A stretch of DNA of 15,160 nucleotides from Candidatus Aerophobota bacterium (lineage in GTDB: Bacteria > Aerophobota > Aerophobia > Aerophobales > AE-B3A): assembly GCA_030616535.1 (NCBI GenBank), contig JAUWXE010000015.1, positions 1 to 15,160 on the forward strand, written 5' to 3'. The notes beneath the pieces are model-generated. The model saw only the letters and a program-made list of their open reading frames with translations, was not told the origin of the DNA and ran no database searches. The position numbers and the translations under genes are program-made. Of this stretch, positions 1 through 5,696 are shown piece after piece (positions within the stretch are counted from its first letter, which is position 1; every line of letters begins with the position of its first letter).

Positions 1-656
1 AGGCTCTCGCTCCAGCCCATTGTGGTTACCAGCTCTTTTCCAATAGCAGCCAGCCAGATACCTAGAAAAACTATACCAACAAAACATATTAAGAATTTGA
101 TGAGGATTGATCTTAGGCTAATGCCTCTATATAGAGGAGGCGATTCTTTCTCACTCGGGTTCATGGAAGAAGTTCTTTTTTCATAGCCAAATATGAGCCT
201 CAGTCCTAAGATATAGACAGCTAAAAGTACAAGACTGTCAAGCCCAAAGCCAAAGACGCCCAATGAGCCGTTAAGTTGAGCTCTCAAGATAAGGGAACTA
301 CAAACGATCCCCATCAGAATTATGCTCAAACCCCCGTACAAGATATGACTCGGTCTTGCCTCATACATTAAGGGTCCCTTGCCCTGAATTAGATCAAGCA
401 AAGCGATAATCATTAAGTTTATGAGGAGTGATCCAAAGAGGTCTCCGGCGGCTAAATTGGGTGAGTGAACTACTGTTATGGAACTACCACTGGTGACAAA
501 TTCGGGTAAAGAAGTAGCCACAGCTAAAAGAACAAATCCCATAAGGGTCTTGGTAATTTGCGTCTTCTCGGAAATGATATTCCCGTACATAGACAATTTA
601 TAACCAGCGTAAATCATAGCTATGCTACAAATAGAGAACTTTAACCAGACAAGCAT
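1..656 (-). CDS. CaCA-family sodium/calcium antiporter, partial (3' end beyond window)
   Basis: An open frame runs from ATG at 656-654 to the window edge without a stop (218 codons seen). It is very hydrophobic with several predicted membrane helices. Residues 40-90 look like the alpha-1 repeat of the Ca2+:cation antiporter superfamily: GFVLLAVATSLPEFVTSGSS, then GDLFGSLLINL, with E52 and D72 at the expected ion-site positions. The usual GSN of this motif reads GSL here. A charged loop near residues 160-177 (KRTSSMNPSEKE) precedes the next hydrophobic block, as expected for the linker between two homologous halves. The family exchanges Na+ or H+ for Ca2+ across the inner membrane. The start has an AAGGAAGG Shine-Dalgarno (minus strand, about 664-673) and lies 17 nt after the pyrD stop, so it is probably co-transcribed with pyrD. 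The family call is fairly firm; the ion specificity is inferred. Confidence 0.85.
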   Translation of the reverse strand, partial: MLVWLKFSICSIAMIYAGYKLSMYGNIISEKTQITKTLMGFVLLAVATSLPEFVTSGSSITVVHSPNLAAGDLFGSLLINLMIIALLDLIQGKGPLMYEARPSHILYGGLSIILMGIVCSSLILRAQLNGSLGVFGFGLDSLVLLAVYILGLRLIFGYEKRTSSMNPSEKESPPLYRGISLRSILIKFLICFVGIVFLGIWLAAIGKELVTTMGWSES

Positions 657-673
657 TGATTGAGCCTTCCTTT

Positions 674-1591
674 TTAATCTAAGTTAAGCCAACCTATTAA
701 ATCTTTGAATTCCCCGATATTATTCTGGCGCAAATATTCTCTGATTCCGTCTCTTACCTTTATCATAGTTTTCGGGTCAATGAAATTTGCCGTTCCTATG
801 GCTACTGCACTTGCTCCGGCCAGGATAAATTCTAAAGCGTCCTCGGCCGTCATTATTCCGCCAACTCCAATTAGAGGTAGGTTCACTTTCTGGAAAGTCT
901 GCCGGACCATTCTTATGGCAATTGGTCTTATAGCAGGTCCTGAAAGACCCCCTGTAACGTTACCCAACTTTGGTTTTCTGGTCTCCACATCGATGGCCAT
1001 ACCGACGAGGGTATTTATGAGAGACAGGGCTTCAGTGCCGGCTTCTTCAGCCGCCTGAGCAATTTCGGCTATGTCGGTTACATTGGGAGTGAGTTTGGTG
1101 ATAAGGGGGATATCAGTGACCTCCCTTATCCTCTTTACTAAAGAGAAGACTAATCTTGGCTTGGTGCCGAAGATAAGACCCCCAGTCTTCACATTAGGAC
1201 AGGAGATGTTTATCTCTAAAGCATCTATTCCTTTAACTCTGTCGAGCCTCTCAGCAAGACGCAGATACTCTTCCTCCTTTTCTCCCGCAATATTGACCAC
1301 CAATGCGGTGTTGAACTGTTGTAAAAAGGGAAGTTTTTCTCTGAGGAAAACCTTTAGACCAGGATTTTCTAATCCAATGGAATTGAGAAGTCCTGAGGGA
1401 GTCTCTGCTAGCCGGGGAGGCCGATTTCCTTCCTTAGGTTCCAGGGTTACTGTTTTGGTGATTATTCCCCCGAGCTGGTTAAGATCGATAAATCTACTGT
1501 AATCTTCCCCATACCCAAAGGTTCCTGATGCTGCCAGAACCGGGTTCTTCAAGCTAATCCGGCCCAGTTTAATCTTCAAGTTCGGATTCAA
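674..1591 (-). CDS. pyrD: Dihydroorotate dehydrogenase B, catalytic subunit (class 1B)
   Basis: Oxidises dihydroorotate to orotate in pyrimidine synthesis. As a class 1B enzyme it carries FMN and passes electrons to PyrK and NAD+ in the cytoplasm. The 305-residue TIM-barrel has the family length. Visible motifs are NPVLAASGTFGYGED (16-30), TKTVTLEP with Lys46, the substrate stretch around NSIGLENPG (70-78), the active-site loop NISCPNVKTGG with catalytic Cys131 (class 2 enzymes have Ser), and the FMN phosphate motifs GVGGI and GTANF. The start is TTG at 1591-1589, preceded by AAAGGTGAGGAG; no ATG fits the conserved N-terminus better. The TTG overlaps the stop of a 26-codon upstream ORF (TTGA). 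Its partner pyrK lies about 1 kb upstream across an accessory insert, an unusual separation. Confidence 0.96.
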   Translation of the reverse strand: MNPNLKIKLGRISLKNPVLAASGTFGYGEDYSRFIDLNQLGGIITKTVTLEPKEGNRPPRLAETPSGLLNSIGLENPGLKVFLREKLPFLQQFNTALVVNIAGEKEEEYLRLAERLDRVKGIDALEINISCPNVKTGGLIFGTKPRLVFSLVKRIREVTDIPLITKLTPNVTDIAEIAQAAEEAGTEALSLINTLVGMAIDVETRKPKLGNVTGGLSGPAIRPIAIRMVRQTFQKVNLPLIGVGGIMTAEDALEFILAGASAVAIGTANFIDPKTMIKVRDGIREYLRQNNIGEFKDLIGWLNLD

Positions 1592-1668
1592 CTCCTCACC
1601 TTTCGAACGATCTCCTTATACCTGTTTTTCCTAACTGGGAAGCCGCAACAACCTATCTTTACCTTCAT
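1588..1668 (-). pseudogene. 26-codon ORF resembling a DUF72 N-terminal stub, coupled to pyrD
   Basis: A short frame from ATG (1668-1666) to TGA (1590-1588) begins MKVKIGCCGFPVRKNRY. From memory this resembles the extreme N-terminus of DUF72 proteins, in which a glycine/cysteine-rich GCCGFP strand is followed by a tyrosine. After about 20 residues the similarity ends and the frame stops. A good Shine-Dalgarno (GGAAGAG, 5 nt spacing) precedes the ATG, and the TGA overlaps the pyrD TTG as TTGA, the layout of translational coupling. It may be a deletion remnant of a DUF72 gene once upstream of pyrD, now acting at most as a leader. The DUF72 link rests on a very short match and needs a profile search. 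Confidence 0.4.
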
Positions 1669-1943
1669 TGGATCTCTTCCATTCCGTAGTTTTCTCTAAC
1701 TCCAGATAGGCACTCGCCTACGCTCGTGCACTACCTCCTTTTGGGCAAATTTTGAACAGGTATCAAAAACTGTCTTTCCAAAATTCCCATTTTTATGAAG
1801 ATTCCGGCATTTGCGACGCCAGCGGAACCGGGGTGGGCGAAGTCCCAAGCGACCGAAGAGAGCGTAGTGCAAATGCTCGTGTTATATGCTGCGCGACCCC
1901 CTCCTCTTCCAGTCTTGCCAGGACGGCAAAGCAGGAGAATCAT
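1669..1943. other. Non-coding accessory stretch between methyltransferase remnant and pyrD
   Basis: I see no convincing gene in these 275 bases. The segment around 1800-1930 is clearly richer in G+C than the flanking genes and contains the palindromic element listed separately. The part nearest pyrD carries the ribosome-binding site of the DUF72-like stub. A minus-strand frame reading to 1731 has neither domain similarity nor credible codon use, so I do not call it. Confidence 0.5.
1804..1889. repeat. GC-rich imperfect palindrome ending in GTTATATGC
   Basis: GCATTTGC (1807-1814) and GCAAATGC (1869-1876) are perfect inverse complements. They are extended inward by CGC (1817-1819) with GCG (1862-1864). 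The interior contains a smaller pairing, TGGG with CCCA, around CGAAGT. Just outside lies GTTATATGC (1881-1889), whose inverse complement occurs at 2474-2482 on the other side of the methyltransferase remnant. The fold and its outer GTT-type end recall integron attC sites or dispersed palindromic repeats, but no canonical core-site pair is present. Confidence 0.5.
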
Positions 1944-2354
1944 TTATTCAGGCTTTCTGCCAACGTAAAGAAAGTAATGATACAAAGGACCCATTAAAAG
2001 AACAGAATCAAAAGAGGAATCGTCAATCCATCTTAAATCAGTAGCGCAAGACTTTCTGATAAAGAGAATTCTATTCTTGCACTTAGTATCTATCCGATGC
2101 ACGAACTCATTTAGAGATGTTTCAGAAAGATCTACCAATCCGACGCTACAATTCTTTTGTTCAAGGAGAAACTCATAATAACGCCCTGGACCGCAACCAA
2201 CATCAAGTACGAAAGAACTTGGCTGAATATATTCTTTGAGTAGGTCAGCCGTGAGTTCAAATTCCGCTTCGTGTAAAGGTGTTTTTGTAAGACGTGCATA
2301 TTCCTCCTCGGCACCTAGATCATAAAAATTTGCAATCCTTTCTCTATCAGTCAT
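1944..2354 (-). pseudogene. Truncated class I SAM-dependent methyltransferase
   Basis: The 136-residue frame holds the N-terminal half of a Rossmann-fold methyltransferase. A helical lead-in MTDRERIANFYDLGAEEEY is followed by motif I VLDVGCGPGRY (SAM-binding glycine loop, about residues 49-59), motif II GLVDLS with the acidic ribose-binding residue, and the motif IV region FDSVLLMGPLYH. Family members of this kind usually run to about 250 residues. Here the protein ends 10 residues after GPLYH with YFLYVGRKPE, unlike the family, so the C-terminal half is missing. No continuation is visible in the other frames downstream. It lies between pyrK and pyrD and is unrelated to pyrimidine synthesis, which suggests acquisition followed by decay. 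The substrate cannot be guessed. A functional short protein is unlikely but not excluded. Confidence 0.7.
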
Positions 2355-2385
2355 CTACTTTCACTCTCTCTTTCATCAACATCCT

Positions 2386-2404
2386 GCCTAACTGTCAGTT
2401 ATAC
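2386..2404 (-). repeat. attC-like half-site (GTATAAC-TGACA-GTTAGGC)
   Basis: Read on the minus strand, GTATAAC (2404-2398), a 5-nt spacer and GTTAGGC (2392-2386) match the layout of an integron attC simple site, including the GTTRRRY core. It lies about 30 nt upstream of the methyltransferase start. A GTTATAT that could pair with GTATAAC lies at 2482-2476, but no RYYYAAC partner for GTTAGGC is found there, so the site is at best degenerate. Confidence 0.3.
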
Positions 2405-2421
2405 TGGGACAGATGGGTGTA

Positions 2422-2495
2422 ATTGCGTATAAATAAACGACGGCCAGGGATGGCCGCTACTCTGGGCCGCATTGCATATAACTTAAAATAAACGA
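2422..2495 (+). repeat. Spaced direct repeat ATTGC(G/A)TATAA...ATAAACGA
   Basis: ATTGCGTATAA followed by ATAAACGA (2422-2440) recurs as ATTGCATATAA ... ATAAACGA (2471-2495), with 6 extra bases inside the second copy. The palindrome CGGCCA-GGGA-TGGCCG (2441-2456) lies between the copies. No coding function is seen. Confidence 0.55.
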
Positions 2496-2509
2496 AATAC
2501 TTCGTTTAT
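2488..2509. repeat. Perfect 9-bp inverted repeat with 4-nt loop
   Basis: ATAAACGAA (2488-2496) and TTCGTTTAT (2501-2509) are exact inverse complements around ATAC. No T-run follows on either strand, so it is not a standard terminator. Its left arm is the end of the direct repeat at 2471-2495. Confidence 0.6.
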
Positions 2510-2547
2510 GCTCCCAAATTGGCAGATTTTGCGAAGGACCTCGTTTA

Positions 2548-2576
2548 CCCCATTAGATAGCAAGCATCTAACGGGG
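2548..2576 (-). repeat. 11-bp hairpin downstream of pyrK
   Basis: CCCC-A-TTAGAT (2548-2558), a 7-nt loop, and ATCTAA-C-GGGG (2566-2576). On the plus strand this has one A/C mismatch. On the minus strand the same position is a G-U wobble, giving an uninterrupted 11-bp RNA stem. That favours a structure in the pyrK transcript, about 28 nt past its stop. There is no U-tract, so termination is uncertain; it may stabilise the mRNA or be a dispersed repeat. Confidence 0.55.
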
Positions 2577-2603
2577 TTTATGCACGACTCAAAGTGTGAA
2601 CTA

Positions 2604-3419
2604 TCACAACCTCTCCCAGAGGATTTGGTTTACTCTAAAAACCGGGCCATCTTTACAGACCCGCAGATATCCTTCCGGCGAGGTCACTACGCATCCAAGA
2701 CAGGCACCTATTCCGCAACCCATCCTCTGTTCCAGTGAAACCTGAGAGGACAGTCTATATTTTCTACTGAGCTGAGCTATTTTTTTTAACATTGGTAAAG
2801 GGCCACAGGCAAAGACTAAGTCTGGCTTAGAATATGGGAGTAAAGTCTCAGCTAAAAAGTCACTGACTAGACCTTTGTAGCCCCAACTGCCGTCCTCGGT
2901 AGCTATTTTAACTGTGGCTCCCAAGTTCTTAAAATCTTGGGCACATAAGATTTGTTTTCTTATCCCAGCCCCAAGAAGAACAATTATCTTAGGATGACAA
3001 CTCTTAAGAGGCGCTTGATCACTGATTTTCGAATCATGGTTGAGCAGCCTTTTTGCCAGAAAATAAAGAGGCGCTACCCCTATGCCACCAGCTACCAGGA
3101 TGACTTTCCGAAAATTTTCCTTTGATTCAAATCCTTGCCCTAGGGGACCCAGGAGATCAAGCTTCTCCCCCTTTTCCTTTTGGGAGAGAAAAGCTGTTCC
3201 CTCACCCACTACTTGGTAGAGGATCTCGAGGTTCTCATCCCTGGTGTCATGGATGCTAAAGGGCCGCCTTAGCAAAGGGGCATAACCGGCTGTCACTTTA
3301 ACGTGCACAAACTGGCCTGGCTGCGCATCCTGGCAGATCTCAGGAGCATTTAAAGTTATCTTAAAATAGTTAAGAGTGATATTTTTGTTAGAGAGAACCT
3401 CAGCTATAACCTGGTACAT
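2604..3419 (-). CDS. pyrK: Dihydroorotate dehydrogenase B, electron transfer subunit
   Basis: Partner of class 1B PyrD: it carries FAD and a [2Fe-2S] cluster and hands electrons from the PyrD flavin to NAD+. The 271 residues match the family. An FAD-binding beta-barrel contains LLRRPFSI (Arg51-Ile56). A nucleotide-binding domain contains VAGGIGVAPL (109-118), ATEDGSWGYKG and CGPLPML. The C-terminal cluster-binding segment has Cys235, Cys240, Cys243 and Cys255 (CX4CX2CX11C), the pattern specific to PyrK. The ATG at 3419-3417 has only a weak AAGAG upstream and a very short predicted leader behind an extended -10 promoter. Downstream, pyrD is displaced by about 1 kb of accessory DNA. Confidence 0.96.
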   Translation of the reverse strand: MYQVIAEVLSNKNITLNYFKITLNAPEICQDAQPGQFVHVKVTAGYAPLLRRPFSIHDTRDENLEILYQVVGEGTAFLSQKEKGEKLDLLGPLGQGFESKENFRKVILVAGGIGVAPLYFLAKRLLNHDSKISDQAPLKSCHPKIIVLLGAGIRKQILCAQDFKNLGATVKIATEDGSWGYKGLVSDFLAETLLPYSKPDLVFACGPLPMLKKIAQLSRKYRLSSQVSLEQRMGCGIGACLGCVVTSPEGYLRVCKDGPVFRVNQILWERL

Positions 3420-3438
3420 TCTCTTGTCTCATTTTTAA

Positions 3439-3466
3439 ATTATATCAAGATTTTTAAACAATTCAA
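3439..3466 (-). promoter_or_regulatory. sigma70-type promoter for pyrK (extended -10)
   Basis: On the minus strand, TTGAAT (3466-3461), a 16-nt spacer and a perfect TATAAT (3444-3439), preceded by TGA so as to form an extended -10 (TGnTATAAT). Predicted transcription begins near 3432, about 13 nt before the pyrK ATG. Its -35 lies 2 nt from the -35 of the opposing promoter. Confidence 0.75.
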
Positions 3467-3468
3467 GG

Positions 3469-3497
3469 TTGACAGGGCCTTTTGTTTAAGGTAGAAT
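3469..3497 (+). promoter_or_regulatory. sigma70-type promoter for the fumA-rnhB-lpt gene run
   Basis: Perfect -35 TTGACA (3469-3474), an ideal 17-nt spacer and -10 TAGAAT (3492-3497, one mismatch to consensus). The predicted start is near 3504, giving a leader of about 70 nt before the fumarase TTG. No equally strong promoter is seen before the one at 10362. Confidence 0.8.
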
Positions 3498-3533
3498 TAA
3501 GCATTCCATGAGGAAGAAGATGTAGATGAGTGT

Positions 3534-3581
3534 ATGAGAGGCCAGCAAACGCCAAGCAGAGTAAATAGACAGCTTTGTTGA
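3534..3581 (+). other. Possible 15-codon upstream ORF overlapping the fumarase start
   Basis: ATG at 3534 opens a 15-codon frame (MRGQQTPSRVNRQLC) whose TGA (3579-3581) overlaps the second candidate TTG start of the fumarase gene (3578) as TTGA. It lies wholly inside the predicted leader. The ribosome-binding site is weak and the peptide has no recognisable similarity. It could couple translation, or be chance. Confidence 0.2.
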
Positions 3582-4435
3582 AAGAGGAATTGCTAAAAAA
3601 AATAAGGAGGGTCGTATCTGAGCTATGCCTGGAAAGTAATTATGGAATAAGAAGGGATGTCTTTGAGGCTCTTCAATGGGCCGAGGAGAAAGAGGAGGAA
3701 AGACTACCCAAATTGGTTCTAGGAAAGTTAATCGAGAACATAAAAATTGCCGAGGCCGAAAAAGTTCCCGTGTGTCAGGATACCGGAGTGGCGGAGGTTT
3801 TTGTGGAGGTGGGTAAAGGAGTAAGTATACAAGGTGATTTGTTGGAGGAAGCCATATCTCGGGGAGCAAGAGAGGGCTATGAGGCAGGTTACTTACGAAA
3901 ATCTATGGTAGATGACCCCCTTTTCTTACGACGAAATACCCAGGATAACACTCCAGCCCTGATTCACTTTCAATTTAACTCCTCTTTTAAGGATAGAATA
4001 AAGATAACTCTTTTTCCCAAAGGATTTGGTTCAGAGAATATGGGGAAAGTAGCTATGCTTACCCCTGACGAGGGCAGGAGAGGAGTAAAAAGGTTCATCC
4101 TGAAGGTAGTTAAAGAGGCAGGGGCCAATCCCTGTCCGCCTGTCATTGTCGGGGTAGGGATAGGAGGAACAATGGAGACCTGCGCCTTTCTGGCCAAGAA
4201 AGCACTGCTTCGCCCCTTGAAAGCGAGGAACCCGACAGCAAGCTATGCTCTCTTAGAGGAGGAGCTGCTAAGAGAGATCAACCAATTAAAAATCGGGGTG
4301 CAGGGTTTAGGAGGATTAACCACCTGTCTGGGGGTTAATATAGAACATTTCCCTACTCATATGGCAGGTCTTCCGGTAGGGGTAAATATCAGTTGTTATG
4401 CTCTAAGAGAAGCCACCAGAGTTCTTGATGTGTAA
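3575..4435 (+). CDS. fumA: Fumarate hydratase (class I, two-subunit type), alpha subunit
   Basis: Alpha (N-terminal) half of the oxygen-sensitive [4Fe-4S] hydro-lyase that interconverts fumarate and malate; the related L-tartrate dehydratase alpha subunit is the main alternative. The 286 residues are the usual length. Motifs include VPVCQDTGVAEVFVEVG (Cys67), RRNTQDNTPA (119-128), PKGFGSENMG (148-157), NPCPP (Cys187) and GGTMETC (Cys203). These three cysteines are the expected cluster ligands. The C-terminal GLGGLTTCLGVNIEHFPTHM is also conserved. The start is TTG at 3575 or 3578: a stop lies 3 codons upstream, no ATG is available, and the N-terminus aligns with the family there. Neither TTG has a strong Shine-Dalgarno. 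The beta subunit, usually next door, is absent from the window, since rnhB follows after 14 nt. Confidence 0.92.
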   Translation: MLKEELLKKIRRVVSELCLESNYGIRRDVFEALQWAEEKEEERLPKLVLGKLIENIKIAEAEKVPVCQDTGVAEVFVEVGKGVSIQGDLLEEAISRGAREGYEAGYLRKSMVDDPLFLRRNTQDNTPALIHFQFNSSFKDRIKITLFPKGFGSENMGKVAMLTPDEGRRGVKRFILKVVKEAGANPCPPVIVGVGIGGTMETCAFLAKKALLRPLKARNPTASYALLEEELLREINQLKIGVQGLGGLTTCLGVNIEHFPTHMAGLPVGVNISCYALREATRVLDV

Positions 4436-4449
4436 ACGGTTAATTTTTT

Positions 4450-5073
4450 ATGCTTATTTTAGGTATTGATGAAGCTGGAAGAGGGCCGGTAATAGGTCCC
4501 CTTGTTATTTGTGGAGTACTGATAAGAGAATCTAGCCTGGCAGAGCTTATTAAAAAGGGGGTGAGAGACTCAAAATCTTTAACTTCTCATAGGCGCTTAA
4601 AACTAAAAAAGGAGATTGAACTCTTGGCGGAAGACTATGAGTTAATCATTATCTCCCCCCAACAAATTGACAAAAAGGGAATGAATGATTTAGAGCTAGA
4701 AAGCACAATCACGCTCATAAGAAGATTTCATCCTCATGGGGTTATTGTAGATGCACCTACTCGAAATTGTAATTCTTACAAAGAGAAAATTAGGGGATTC
4801 CTTAATCCTGAGACGAAAATAGAGTTGGTAGTAGAGAATTTTGCCGATCAAAATTATCCCGTGGTAGGAGCTGCTTCAATCCTGGCTAAAGTGGAAAGAG
4901 ACCGAAGAATATCTAAACTGAAGAAGAGGTATGGATCACTGGGTTCGGGTTATCCTTCCGATAGTCGGACGATTAATTTTTTAAGAGGATACCTTCGCCA
5001 CTATGGATGTTTTCCTCCCATAGTCAGAAAAAGATGGAAAACTCTACAAAGGATTTTAGAAGAGGAATCTTGA
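4450..5073 (+). CDS. rnhB: Ribonuclease HII, archaeal type
   Basis: Cuts the RNA strand of RNA-DNA hybrids and removes misincorporated ribonucleotides. The 207 residues begin with GIDEAGRGPVIGPLV, carrying catalytic Asp7 and Glu8. DSKSLT follows, then the VDAPTRN region and ADQNYPVVGAASILAKVERD supply the remaining acidic residues and the conserved core. The wording is that of archaeal/eukaryotic RNase HII rather than the common bacterial GPLAGPVV form. The C-terminus GSGYPSDSRT followed by CFPPIVRKRWKTLQRI closely resembles Thermococcus RNase HII as I recall it. The ATG at 4450 has no clear Shine-Dalgarno and probably depends on coupling from the fumarase gene 14 nt upstream. Function is secure; archaeal ancestry is inferred. 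Confidence 0.95.
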   Translation: MLILGIDEAGRGPVIGPLVICGVLIRESSLAELIKKGVRDSKSLTSHRRLKLKKEIELLAEDYELIIISPQQIDKKGMNDLELESTITLIRRFHPHGVIVDAPTRNCNSYKEKIRGFLNPETKIELVVENFADQNYPVVGAASILAKVERDRRISKLKKRYGSLGSGYPSDSRTINFLRGYLRHYGCFPPIVRKRWKTLQRILEEES

Positions 5074-5105
5074 ATCTTTTGGGAAGGAGTGATACTCAAA
5101 GAAAA

Positions 5106-5696
5106 ATGAGGAAGAAAAATTTGCTCATTCTTGGGGCGGTTATCACGGCTAGTCTTACCTTACTCGTAAGTTGTAAGAGGGAAGAGGTAGGATATCCTTT
5201 GCGAACCACGGTAAAAGAGATTCCTCTTTTAGAGGCGCAAGGGGTCAATTTAGTAGGATGGGATGAGAAGGGTAGAAAATCCTGGGAACTTCAAGCTGAT
5301 TCTGGCGTGCAGTTTCCTCAACGGATGAGCCTTAGCCAGGTGAAACTCAATCTTTTGGAAAATGGTAGGCCTGCCTCGGAAGGAGTGGCACAAAGGGTTA
5401 CTGTGGACAATCGTACCTCAAATCTCGTTCTTAAAGGAGATGTCAAGTTTGTCTCCTATGTCGACGGAGCCGAACTTTTTACTTCTGAGCTGGAATGGAT
5501 AGCCTCAGAAAAAAAATTACAGACAGAGGAGAAAATTCTCTTAAAAAGAGGAAATCTTTTTATAGAGGGATGGGGCCTAGTTGCCAATCCTGACCTGTCT
5601 CAGATAGAGATTAAGAATAACCCTACTACCAGACTTATTGAAAGAAAATCTTCACTTAAAAATACCCAAGAGATTCAAGGGGTAGATAAAGGATAA
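5106..5696 (+). CDS. lptC: LPS export periplasmic protein LptC, lipoprotein-like
   Basis: LptC takes LPS from the LptBFG extractor and passes it to LptA. The chosen ATG (5106) gives 196 residues and an N-terminal type II signal peptide: positive MRKK, a hydrophobic stretch, then lipobox LVSC with Cys23. The frame stays open upstream to 5007, but that region overlaps rnhB and lacks similarity. Residues after about 45 show the LptC/OstA beta-jellyroll style: NLVGWDEKGRKSWELQAD, LVLKGDVKF, FTSELEWIASEKKLQTEE. A Shine-Dalgarno GGAAGGAG lies about 15 nt upstream, rather far. LptC is typically held by an uncleaved membrane helix in E. coli, whereas other phyla use a lipid anchor as seen here. Identity rests on the fold pattern plus position before lptA and lptB. 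Confidence 0.85.
   Translation: MRKKNLLILGAVITASLTLLVSCKREEVGYPLRTTVKEIPLLEAQGVNLVGWDEKGRKSWELQADSGVQFPQRMSLSQVKLNLLENGRPASEGVAQRVTVDNRTSNLVLKGDVKFVSYVDGAELFTSELEWIASEKKLQTEEKILLKRGNLFIEGWGLVANPDLSQIEIKNNPTTRLIERKSSLKNTQEIQGVDKG

Larger units (their letters stand above)
2355..2603. other. Gene-free, hairpin-rich stretch between pyrK and methyltransferase remnant
   Basis: These 249 bases hold no credible gene but are dense in short symmetric sequences: an attC-like half-site at 2386-2404, palindromes at 2389-2401, 2441-2456, 2488-2509 and 2548-2576, and a spaced direct repeat at 2422-2495. I take this as accessory or repeat-derived DNA inserted into the pyrKD unit. Confidence 0.6.

Noticed and set aside
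705..1502. Two plus-strand open frames opposite pyrD
   Set aside because: They are antisense to a full, motif-complete pyrD, lack similarity and ribosome-binding sites, and mirror its codon pattern.
1731..1943. 70-codon minus-strand frame after the methyltransferase remnant
   Set aside because: It runs through the GC-rich palindrome, shows no domain or typical codon use, and its open length is explained by base composition.
1752..1997. 81-codon plus-strand frame across the palindromic element
   Set aside because: No recognisable similarity, no good ribosome-binding site, and it overlaps the antisense methyltransferase remnant.
2386..2482. A complete integron attC site
   Set aside because: Only one simple site matches the consensus; the expected RYYYAAC partner at the far end is missing, so I report it as a half-site only.
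2548..2576. Intrinsic terminator of pyrK
   Set aside because: The stem is good but no U-tract follows on either strand, so it is listed as a hairpin only.
5007..5105. Longer LptC start inside rnhB
   Set aside because: It would add 33 residues unlike LptC and bury the signal peptide with its lipobox; ATG 5106 gives a normal lipoprotein start.
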